This document shows, in pieces, positions 1-5,608 of a DNA stretch of 7,301 nucleotides (positions are counted from its first letter, which is position 1; every line of letters begins with the position of its first letter). Under the pieces are notes generated by a model. The model saw only the letters and a list, made by a program, of their open reading frames with translations, did no database searches and was not told the origin of the DNA. Both the position numbers and the translations under genes were made by a program. The stretch lies in the NCBI GenBank assembly GCA_021106995.1, contig JAIOTG010000029.1, positions 1-7,301 of the forward strand, read 5' to 3'. The stretch comes from a bacterium. GTDB lineage: Bacteria > Patescibacteriota > Patescibacteriia > Patescibacteriales > JAGXOH01.

Positions 1-395
1 CCGCTGTAGGAAAAAAAGAGGTTGTTTTGCCTATGAGTAAAATTAAATATGAAATAGCTAAAATGTTAGAAAAGGAAAAATGGATAAAAAGAGTGGAGGT
101 AGTAGATCCTGCTGATAGCGTTTTATTAGATAAAAAGGAGGAAAAGAAAGAAAGAGATACTGTTTTTAAGAGTTTAAAAATTTCCATTAAGTATAAAAAG
201 AGTGGAAAACCTTTTATTTCACATATTAAGAGAGTTAGCCGACCTGGTTTAAGGCTTTATGTTAACAAGGATGAGATACCAGAAGTTTTAAATAATTTTG
301 GAATTGCTATAATTTCTACACCTCGAGGATTGATGACTAATAAAGAGGCTAGAGTTAAAGGGGTTGGTGGAGAAGTTATATGCGAAATATATTAA
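1..395 (+). CDS. rpsH: 30S ribosomal protein S8, 5'-partial
   Basis: S8 binds the central domain of 16S rRNA (helix 21 region) early in 30S assembly, and in model bacteria it also represses its own operon. The reading frame is open from base 3 to the edge of the window. The residues before the first in-window TTG (27) and ATG (33) read AVGKKEVVLP, which matches the conserved S8 N-terminal region. The true start therefore lies upstream, and TTG27 and ATG33 are internal codons. About 130 residues are visible, with roughly 15-18 missing. Diagnostic parts are the central RVSRPGLR motif and a C-terminal half with GIAIISTPRGLMT and a final GGE. Compared with E. coli S8 (130 aa in total) there is a charged insertion of about 16 residues after the first strand (visible residues about 35-56). 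rplF follows after 18 nt. The family call is very secure. Confidence 0.97.
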   Translation, partial: AVGKKEVVLPMSKIKYEIAKMLEKEKWIKRVEVVDPADSVLLDKKEEKKERDTVFKSLKISIKYKKSGKPFISHIKRVSRPGLRLYVNKDEIPEVLNNFGIAIISTPRGLMTNKEARVKGVGGEVICEIY

Positions 396-413
396 TCAAT
401 AATTTATAGAAAT

Positions 414-998
414 ATGTCCAGAATAGGAAAATTGCCAATAGATTTTTTAGAAAGCACTCAAGTTAAAATTGATGAAGGTTTTATTATTGTAAAGGGTTTA
501 AAGGGTGAGCTTAGGATTAAACTTAACGATTTAGTTAAAGTGGAAATTAAAGAAAAACAAATTATTTTAAGTATTGATAATTTTGAAGATAAGAAAAAGA
601 GAGCCTTTTGGGGGCTTTATAGAAGTTTGATTAATAATATGGTAAAGGGAGTTGAGGAAGGTTTTGAAAAGAAATTAGAAATAAATGGAGTAGGATACAA
701 CGCTTCATTAAGCGGAGATAAACTAGTGGTAAAAGCCGGTTATTCTCACCCAGTAGATTTTTTATTACCAGAAGGAATTTCAGCTCAAGTGGAGGGGAAT
801 GTAATTACTATAAGCGGAATTGATAAACAGTCGGTTGGGGAAGTTGCTGCTCAAATTAGGAAAATAAGGAAACCAGAACCATACAAGGGTAAGGGAATTA
901 AATATATTGATGAGGTTATCAGAAGAAAGGCAGGAAAAACTGCTGCTAAAGGAGAATCAAGTTTTATTGATATAAATTTATTTAATGTTAGAATTTAA
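414..998 (+). CDS. rplF: 50S ribosomal protein L6
   Basis: L6 binds 23S rRNA near the sarcin-ricin loop and the factor-binding site of the large subunit. The protein starts with the family-typical MSRIGKLPI, has two related alpha/beta domains (about residues 1-80 and 81-170), and carries the signature PEPYKGKGIKY (155-165) followed by DEVIRRKAGK. ATG 414 is the only sensible start. No Shine-Dalgarno (SD) sequence is visible in the 18-nt gap after rpsH. The length is 194 aa against about 177 in E. coli. The excess is at the C-terminus: the usual Lys/Ala-rich end (KTAAKG, to residue 180) is followed by a hydrophobic tail ending in NLFNVRI, encoded by spacer-like AT-rich DNA. The stop is 2 nt before rplR, which suggests translational coupling. 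Confidence 0.97.
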   Translation: MSRIGKLPIDFLESTQVKIDEGFIIVKGLKGELRIKLNDLVKVEIKEKQIILSIDNFEDKKKRAFWGLYRSLINNMVKGVEEGFEKKLEINGVGYNASLSGDKLVVKAGYSHPVDFLLPEGISAQVEGNVITISGIDKQSVGEVAAQIRKIRKPEPYKGKGIKYIDEVIRRKAGKTAAKGESSFIDINLFNVRI

Positions 999-1000
999 AT

Positions 1001-1351
1001 ATGAATGAAAAAAATATAAAAAGAGAAAGAAGACATAAAAGAACTAGGGCTAAAATTATCGGTACAGCTTTGATCCCAAGGTTGAATGTTTTTCGTTCCA
1101 ATGATAGGGTTTTTATTCAGCTAATAGATGATTCTTTAGGAAAAACTTTAGCTAGTGTTAACAAGAAGGAAGTAAAAAGTACTAAAGGGAAAAATAAAAC
1201 CGAGGTTGCTTTTGAAATGGGGAAATTAATGGCTGATAAAGCAAAAAAGATAAATATTGAGAAAATTGTTTTTGATAAAGGTGGTTACAGATATCATGGT
1301 CGAGTTAAAGCAGTGGCGGAAGGAGCACGTGAGAATGGTTTAAAATTTTAG
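1001..1351 (+). CDS. rplR: 50S ribosomal protein L18
   Basis: L18 binds 5S rRNA and helps anchor it in the central protuberance with L5. At 116 aa it is the normal bacterial length. Visible hallmarks are the basic N-terminus (RERRHKRTRAKI, residues 8-19) that contacts 5S rRNA, the PRLNVFRSN strand (26-34), the QLIDD segment (40-44) and the C-terminal FDKGGYRYHGRVKA motif (91-104), ending in the typical GLKF. ATG 1001 comes 2 nt after the rplF stop and no SD is seen, so translation is probably coupled to rplF. The stop is TAG. There are no anomalies. Confidence 0.97.
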   Translation: MNEKNIKRERRHKRTRAKIIGTALIPRLNVFRSNDRVFIQLIDDSLGKTLASVNKKEVKSTKGKNKTEVAFEMGKLMADKAKKINIEKIVFDKGGYRYHGRVKAVAEGARENGLKF

Positions 1352-1380
1352 TTTTATTAAATTAATTATAAATATATTAT
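1352..1380 (+). other. Pure A/T spacer before rpsE
   Basis: All 29 bases between the rplR stop and the rpsE start are A or T. This is the widest gap inside the ribosomal block. No SD motif and no convincing -35/-10 pair is visible. An unstructured A/T leader may itself favour ribosome access to the rpsE start; that is inference. Confidence 0.5.
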
Positions 1381-2040
1381 ATGGATACTACCGAGAAGAA
1401 ACAACCTCGAAAAAATAATCAGCAGTCAAATTATCCCAAAAAAGATAATATTGAGAAGGGTGTTAAGATTTTTTCAAAAAATAGACCAGATAACAGAGGC
1501 GGATTTAGAAAGGGTGGACCCAGGGGGAATGATAGGAAGGATGAATTTGAGCAGAGAATTTTGGACATCGCTAGGGTAACTCGTGTTATGGCTGGTGGTA
1601 AAAGAATGAGTTTTAGAGTTTGCGTGGCTATTGGAGATAAAAAAGGACGAGTTGGTGTTGGATTAGGAAAAGGTGCTGATGTAGCCATAGCTGTAAACAA
1701 GGCGGTAAATAGAGCAAAAAGAGACATGATTACTGTTTCTATAATAAACGAAACAATTCCTCATGAGATTAAAGAAAAACATGGAGCTGCCCAAATTTTC
1801 TTAAAACCGGCCAAGGCTGGAAGCGGTGTTATAGCAGGTGGAATAGTTAGAGTAATTTTAGAATTAGCTGGAATTAAGAATATTTCTGGTAAGATTTTAG
1901 GTACTAACAATAAAATGAACAATGCTTTTTGTACCTTGGAGATTTTAAAAAATTTAAGAAAAGTTGATAGTGCTGACAGTAAAGAGGGTAGAGATAAAAA
2001 TGTTGACAAGAAAAAAGTTGAAAATAAGGAAAAAAAATAA
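1381..2040 (+). CDS. rpsE: 30S ribosomal protein S5 with N- and C-terminal extensions
   Basis: S5 sits on the back of the 30S head/body junction, near the mRNA entry site, and affects decoding fidelity. The S5 core runs from about residue 54 to 194. It has the N-terminal dsRNA-binding-like domain (VTRVMAGGKRMSFRV, 66-80; VAIGDKKGRVGVGLGKG, 82-98) and the C-terminal domain (AKAGSGVIAGG, 144-154; ILELAGIKNISGK, 159-171). E. coli S5 has 167 residues; this one has 219. The extra length is a Lys/Arg/Asn/Gly-rich, probably disordered N-terminus of about 53 residues (including NRGGFRKGGPRG, 38-49) and a Lys/Glu/Asp tail of about 25 residues. The tail replaces the usual SPE..A..RGK.V end. No in-frame start lies between ATG 1381 and the core, so the extension belongs to the ORF. 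rplO follows after 14 nt with no rpmD between. Confidence 0.96.
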   Translation: MDTTEKKQPRKNNQQSNYPKKDNIEKGVKIFSKNRPDNRGGFRKGGPRGNDRKDEFEQRILDIARVTRVMAGGKRMSFRVCVAIGDKKGRVGVGLGKGADVAIAVNKAVNRAKRDMITVSIINETIPHEIKEKHGAAQIFLKPAKAGSGVIAGGIVRVILELAGIKNISGKILGTNNKMNNAFCTLEILKNLRKVDSADSKEGRDKNVDKKKVENKEKK

Positions 2041-2054
2041 GATAATAAAAAAAT

Positions 2055-2492
2055 ATGACTTTATCATTAGACTCAATAAAAAGTAAAACTAAAAACAAGA
2101 AGAGCAGAAGAATTGGTAGGGGGGACGGTTCTGGTAGAGGAACATACAGTGGAAGAGGAATAAAAGGGCAAAAATGTAGATCAGGAGTTAGTGGTCTTAA
2201 GCGTTTAGGTATGAAGCCTTTAATTAAACAGACTCCTAAGAAGAGAGGTTTTCATTCTAATAAGCCATCAAATCAGGTGGTTAAAATAGAGGCTATTAAT
2301 AAGAATTTTAAAGATAGTGATATAATAAATCCAGAAATATTGGTGAAATTAGGATTAATTAAAAGTGCTAAACTTCCAATAAAAATATTGGGCAGTGAAG
2401 ATCTTAAAATAAAAAAATTGTCTGTTCGTAATATAAAATTAAGTAAAACAGCCCTTGATCAGCTTGTAAAACAGGGTGGAAGCTTAAAATAA
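2055..2492 (+). CDS. rplO: 50S ribosomal protein L15
   Basis: L15 is a late-binding large-subunit protein that threads a long basic N-terminal arm into 23S rRNA. The arm is clear: RRIGRGDGSGRGTYSGRGIKGQ (in pieces over residues 18-39) with the conserved G-rich pattern, then KKRGFHSNK (62-70). The C-terminal domain (about 74-145) contains the typical VKLGLIK segment (97-103) and ends with a GGS motif. The length of 145 aa is normal (E. coli 144). The start ATG 2055 has only an A-rich leader and no SD. In many bacteria rpmD lies between rpsE and rplO, but here the 14-nt gap cannot hold it. secY starts 8 nt after the stop. Confidence 0.97.
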   Translation: MTLSLDSIKSKTKNKKSRRIGRGDGSGRGTYSGRGIKGQKCRSGVSGLKRLGMKPLIKQTPKKRGFHSNKPSNQVVKIEAINKNFKDSDIINPEILVKLGLIKSAKLPIKILGSEDLKIKKLSVRNIKLSKTALDQLVKQGGSLK

Positions 2493-2500
2493 TAATTTTT

Positions 2501-3772
2501 ATGGATAAATTAATTCAAATATGGAAGGCTAAAGATTTGAGAAAGAAGATTATATTCGTTCTTTTAATGTTGGCTGTTTTTAGATTGGCAGCAAGTGTGC
2601 CTATCCCGGGAGTTAATACTGAGGCCTTAAGGGAGCTCTTTGCTTCTAGCCAAATATTGGGAATGATGAATCTTTTTTCTGGAGGAGGTATGCAGACTTG
2701 TTCAGTTGTTATGATGGGTGTGATGCCTTACATTACAGCCGCAATTATATTTGAATTACTTCCCATGGTTGTTCCTCAGTTGGAGGAGATGAAGAAAGAG
2801 GAGCAAGGAAGACAAAAAATAACAATGTGGACTAGATGGCTAACCATTCCATTGGCCGCTATTCAGTCTTTTGGCATGGTTACTTTACTCAGAAAAACTG
2901 CCCCAGCTGTTCTTGGTGTCGTTTCAGTTTTTGATTTAGCAGCTATGATAATAGTAATAACAGCAGGAACTATATTTCTTATGTGGATTGGAGAGCTTAT
3001 CACAGAAAAAAAGATTGGAAACGGTATTTCACTTTTAATTTTTGCTGGAATCGTAAGTAGTTTACCTCGAGTAGTTCAACAGACTATTGTTGGTTATACT
3101 GCAAATCAGTTTTTTATTATAGTGACTTTTATTGCAATAACTTTAATTACAATTATCGGAGTAGTAATAATTAACGAGGGACAAAGAAAAATACCAATTC
3201 ATCATGCTAGACAAGTAAGAACAGGTTCTAGTTTGGGTGGAGGGGAGTCGTTTCTTCCTCTTAAAGTTAACATGGCCGGAGTTATACCTATTATATTTGC
3301 CATAGCAGTAGTAACTTTTCCTGGAATGATAGCTCAATTTTTAATTCAAGCTGAATCGGCCTGGTTGGTAAGTACTGGTAATTGGATAAATGGACTTTTT
3401 CAGAATCAACTTGTTTATGCTGCTCTTTATTTTAGTTTTGTTTTTGGCTTCACTTATTTTTATACTGAGGTGACTTTTGACCCTAAAAAGATAGCTGAAA
3501 ATTTACAGAAACAAGGCGCTTTCATCCCTGGAATTAGACCTGGTAAAAATACGATTGATTATTTAGCTTATATTACTCATAGAATTACATTTTTTGGAGC
3601 TTTATTTTTAGGATCTATTGCTATTTTACCTTTGGTGATGCGTTATTTTACCAATGTTCAATCTTTGGTTATTGGAGGCGCTAGTTTATTGATTGTGGTG
3701 TCGGTGGCCACGGAAACAGTTAAGCAAATAGAATCTCAATTGACCATGAGAGAATATGAAGGTTTAGATTAA
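2501..3772 (+). CDS. secY: Preprotein translocase subunit SecY
   Basis: SecY forms the protein-conducting channel of the inner-membrane SecYEG translocon, used by SecA-driven and cotranslational export. The 423 residues fit ten transmembrane helices and the family length (E. coli 443). Visible landmarks are the N-terminal amphipathic region followed by TM1 (about 16-36) and the IPGVN motif (35-39). The plug/TM2 region follows with NLFSGG (57-62) and MPYITAAII (75-83). Further on are the TM5-TM6 loop motif EGQRKIPI (226-233), NMAGVIPIIFA at TM7 (257-267), the large cytoplasmic loop DPKKIAENLQKQGAFIPGIRPG (327-348, read in parts) and TM10 with a conserved E-T-V-K-Q-I-E-S-Q segment ending in REYEG. 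All of these match functional SecY. It is the last gene before a strong terminator. Confidence 0.98.
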   Translation: MDKLIQIWKAKDLRKKIIFVLLMLAVFRLAASVPIPGVNTEALRELFASSQILGMMNLFSGGGMQTCSVVMMGVMPYITAAIIFELLPMVVPQLEEMKKEEQGRQKITMWTRWLTIPLAAIQSFGMVTLLRKTAPAVLGVVSVFDLAAMIIVITAGTIFLMWIGELITEKKIGNGISLLIFAGIVSSLPRVVQQTIVGYTANQFFIIVTFIAITLITIIGVVIINEGQRKIPIHHARQVRTGSSLGGGESFLPLKVNMAGVIPIIFAIAVVTFPGMIAQFLIQAESAWLVSTGNWINGLFQNQLVYAALYFSFVFGFTYFYTEVTFDPKKIAENLQKQGAFIPGIRPGKNTIDYLAYITHRITFFGALFLGSIAILPLVMRYFTNVQSLVIGGASLLIVVSVATETVKQIESQLTMREYEGLD

Positions 3773-3794
3773 TTTTAATTTAAAATATTAAAAT
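3772..3794 (+). other. A/T-only inverted repeat after secY
   Basis: ATTTTAAT (3772-3779) and ATTAAAAT (3787-3794) are perfect reverse complements around a 7-nt loop. The stem has no G or C and would be weak as RNA. It begins at the last base of the secY stop codon and lies just upstream of the real terminator. It could help protect the 3' end or simply reflect base composition. Confidence 0.3.
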
Positions 3795-3795
3795 A

Positions 3796-3823
3796 AAAAA
3801 AATCGCAACTAAGCGATTTTTTT
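3796..3823 (+). terminator. Intrinsic terminator of the ribosomal protein-secY operon
   Basis: There is a perfect 11-bp stem. AAAAAAATCGC (3796-3806) pairs with GCGATTTTTTT (3813-3823) around the 6-nt loop AACTAA. The GC-containing top of the stem followed by seven T residues is the classic Rho-independent layout. The matching A-tract means it could also stop transcription from the other strand, although no opposing gene is present. It separates the ribosomal block from the genes that follow. Confidence 0.88.
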
Positions 3824-3840
3824 GTCTTTAAAATAAAGAC
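3824..3840 (+). promoter_or_regulatory. Inverted repeat overlapping the -35 region (possible operator)
   Basis: GTCTTTA (3824-3830) and TAAAGAC (3834-3840) form a perfect 7-bp inverted repeat around AAA. It starts at the base after the terminator T-tract and covers the putative -35 hexamer (3827-3832). No U-tract follows, so it is not a second standard terminator. The position suits a dimeric regulator site, but that role is inference. It may also be an extra RNA hairpin for transcripts that read through. Confidence 0.35.
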
Positions 3841-3855
3841 CAAGTGTGTTATACT
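3827..3855 (+). promoter_or_regulatory. Predicted sigma70-type extended -10 promoter
   Basis: TATACT at 3850-3855 matches the -10 consensus at 5 of 6 positions and is preceded by TG plus one base (3847-3849), an extended -10 element. A weak -35, TTTAAA (3827-3832, 4 of 6), lies 17 nt upstream. Transcription would start near 3862, giving a leader of about 25 nt before ATG 3887. Its place directly after a terminator and before a new gene supports the call. It would drive the unknown gene and probably the antiporter 17 nt beyond it. Confidence 0.65.
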
Positions 3856-3886
3856 TTAAAAAGATAATAACTAAAAAATAGTAATT

Positions 3887-4552
3887 ATGTCTACGAAGTT
3901 TTCAAGAGAAGATCTTAAAAAATCTTTTCAAGGTAAAAGTATTTCGACCCCCCTTAGAGAAAAAGTAAGTGATCATTTTAATGATAGTTTTAGTAGCGCA
4001 GAATTTAAAAAAAAGATGTATAGTGAATTAGCCCGTAAAGATATATATACAAGAAAGAAAATGTATAGAAAAATGGGCCTGAATCGTACTGAGATAAGAA
4101 AAATGGAAGGTTATATGCCCAAGGTTGGGGATAAAATAAAAAAAATTAACTCAGTTTCTAGTGTTAAGAAAACAGGGAGTTCTTTTTTTGGTCTGTTTCC
4201 TAAAAAAAGGGAGGTAAGCAAAACTGTTTTAACTGATAAGCAAAAAAGAAGAAATATTTTTGAATCAAGGCATTCATCTGAAGATGTTAATGATGAGGTG
4301 GGCAGTGTTGCGGGAACTGGTTATCAGAGGAGTAATATAGGTTTTGGTGGTGGAGATGTCGAGGTCAGTCATAGGGTTAGTAGTCTTAAAACATCTGAAC
4401 AGATTTCTGGAAAAGGATTTGCCAGGAAAATAGATGATCCTCATAAGTCTAACAGGGCCAATGCTGGTTTTTCCAGAGACATATCTAAGGGCATGGAAGG
4501 TGGTAGGAGACCATCTTCTGATTCTTATCCTCGAAGACCTATTGGTTTTTAA
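3887..4552 (+). CDS. Uncharacterised basic, probably disordered protein
   Basis: I do not recognise this 221-aa protein. The start is ATG 3887, with an in-frame TAA just upstream at 3872 and no SD. There is no signal peptide, membrane helix, Cys or Trp. Residues about 1-85 are charged and probably helical, with two KKMY segments (42-45 and 57-60) and the phrase GLNRTEIRKMEGYMPKVG (64-81). Residues about 86-221 are rich in Ser, Gly, Arg and Lys and look disordered. They hold a short hydrophobic patch, SFFGLFPKK (99-107), and a Gly-rich IGFGGGD (151-157), and end in RRPIGF. The protein is strongly basic overall, which would allow nucleic-acid or membrane-surface binding, but that is inference. 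It has its own promoter and lies 17 nt before the antiporter gene. Codon use and AT content resemble the neighbours, with no clear sign of recent transfer. It is probably a real gene because the long frame is served by its own promoter. Confidence 0.75.
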   Translation: MSTKFSREDLKKSFQGKSISTPLREKVSDHFNDSFSSAEFKKKMYSELARKDIYTRKKMYRKMGLNRTEIRKMEGYMPKVGDKIKKINSVSSVKKTGSSFFGLFPKKREVSKTVLTDKQKRRNIFESRHSSEDVNDEVGSVAGTGYQRSNIGFGGGDVEVSHRVSSLKTSEQISGKGFARKIDDPHKSNRANAGFSRDISKGMEGGRRPSSDSYPRRPIGF

Positions 4553-4569
4553 TCTAAGATTTTTAAATT

Positions 4570-5550
4570 ATGTTTTGGTCAATTATATTTTTATTGTTAG
4601 GGTTTATTTTTTTGATAAAAGGAGCTGATTTTTTAGTTGATGGATCTTCTTCTATTGCTAAAAAATATAAAATATCAAACCTTGTTATTGGTTTGACTAT
4701 AGTAGCTTTTGGTACATCAGCCCCGGAGCTATTAATCAGTGCAATAGCATCCTTTGAAGGTAATTCGGGAATATCACTAGGTAATATAATTGGTTCTAAT
4801 ATATCAAATACTTTATTGATATTAGGAATTATCTCCATAATTTCTCCAATAGTAGTTAGTGAAAGCACTGTAAATAAGGAGATTCCATTTTCTTTTTTAG
4901 CAATTTTAGCCTTGGCTTTTTTGGTCAATGATTTTTTATTAAATGGAGGAGGAGAGAGTGTTTTAACTCGTGGAGATGGGCTGGTTTTATTGTTATTTTT
5001 TATAATTTTTATTTATTATACTTTTGGTTTATCTAAAACTAGTAGAGGGCTTCTAGACGATCTAGGTAAAGATGAGCTTGAGGAAATACATAAACACAAG
5101 ACTTGGGTTTCTTACAGTATGATAACTGGAGGTTTATTGCTTTTGTTTTTAGGTGGAGAATGGATAGTGAGCTCTGCTACTGATTTAGCCTATACACTTG
5201 GACTTAGCCAGTCTTTAGTTGGTTTGACCATAGTGGCTCTAGGAACTTCTCTTCCTGAGTTAGCCGCCTCTATAACAGCAGCCAGAAGGGGGAAGGCTAG
5301 TATGGCCGTAGGCAATGTTGTTGGTTCTAATATTTTTAACTTTTTATGGGTTTTAGGATTTAGTTCTATGATTAGGCCAATTACTTATAGTTCTTTTTTA
5401 AATATAGACATTTTAGTATTAGCAGGCGTTACTCTTCTTCTTATATTTTTAATTTATCTAGGCAAGAAGAATATTTTAACAAAGAAAGAGGGGCTTATTC
5501 TTTTATCTTTATATTTCTTCTATATAATATATCTTATTGCAAGGGGGTAG
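4570..5550 (+). CDS. Calcium/sodium antiporter, CaCA family (YrbG-like)
   Basis: This is an integral membrane cation exchanger of the K+-independent bacterial Ca2+/Na+ (or Ca2+/H+) type, expected to export Ca2+ using an ion gradient. Its 326 residues fit ten helices in two homologous halves. Each half has the alpha-repeat signature: GTSAPEL (48-54) followed by GNIIGSN (71-77), and GTSLPEL (225-231) followed by GNVVGSN (248-254). Glu53 and Glu230 align with the two ion-coordinating glutamates of the family, and the Asn residues of both GSN motifs are kept. A charged loop with DDLGKDELEEIHKHK (163-177) links the halves. ATG 4570 begins directly at the first helix and no SD is seen. The gene lies 17 nt after the unknown basic gene and is probably cotranscribed with it. 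The exact ion pair cannot be told from sequence. Confidence 0.93.
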   Translation: MFWSIIFLLLGFIFLIKGADFLVDGSSSIAKKYKISNLVIGLTIVAFGTSAPELLISAIASFEGNSGISLGNIIGSNISNTLLILGIISIISPIVVSESTVNKEIPFSFLAILALAFLVNDFLLNGGGESVLTRGDGLVLLLFFIIFIYYTFGLSKTSRGLLDDLGKDELEEIHKHKTWVSYSMITGGLLLLFLGGEWIVSSATDLAYTLGLSQSLVGLTIVALGTSLPELAASITAARRGKASMAVGNVVGSNIFNFLWVLGFSSMIRPITYSSFLNIDILVLAGVTLLLIFLIYLGKKNILTKKEGLILLSLYFFYIIYLIARG

Positions 5551-5581
5551 CTAACTTTTGTAAAAATAAAATAAATAACTG

Positions 5582-5598
5582 CCTGTTTTTAAATAGGA
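5582..5598 (+). promoter_or_regulatory. Shine-Dalgarno of map within a small potential hairpin
   Basis: AGGA at 5595-5598 lies 10 nt before ATG 5609, one of only two recognisable SD sequences in the window. CCTGTT (5582-5587) can pair with AATAGG (5592-5597) around TTTA, with one G-U pair, and would cover most of the SD. The stem is short and AT-rich, so an effect on translation is only a possibility. Confidence 0.4.
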
Positions 5599-5608
5599 AA
5601 ATATTTTT

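Noticed and set aside
1431..2098. Three open frames on the minus strand across rpsE and the start of rplO
   Set aside because: They lie opposite conserved ribosomal genes, encode Phe/Leu/Pro-rich low-complexity peptides that mirror the sense codons, and have no motif or SD.
3143..3337. Minus-strand open frame inside secY
   Set aside because: It is a shadow of a fully conserved SecY region, with no recognisable protein features.
4181..4207. SFFGLFPKK patch of the unknown protein as a sliding-clamp binding motif
   Set aside because: It has the hydrophobic LF end but lacks the key Gln and the normal spacing, so the similarity is too weak to claim.
4434..4628. Plus-strand frame of 64 codons bridging the unknown gene and the antiporter start
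   Set aside because: It overlaps two better-supported genes in another frame and resembles no protein. The hydrophobic end is a frame-shifted reading of the first antiporter helix.
4563..4928. Minus-strand open frame of 121 codons opposite the antiporter
   Set aside because: It lies opposite the conserved alpha-1 repeat and is explained as an antisense shadow.
5500..5528. TATAAT at 5523-5528 near the end of the antiporter gene as a promoter for map
   Set aside because: The hexamer falls in AT-rich codons for the last helix and has no reasonable -35 at 16-18 nt, so chance is the simpler explanation.
5551..5608. Terminator between the antiporter and map
   Set aside because: Only very short A/T pairings are present, with no GC-containing stem followed by a T-tract.
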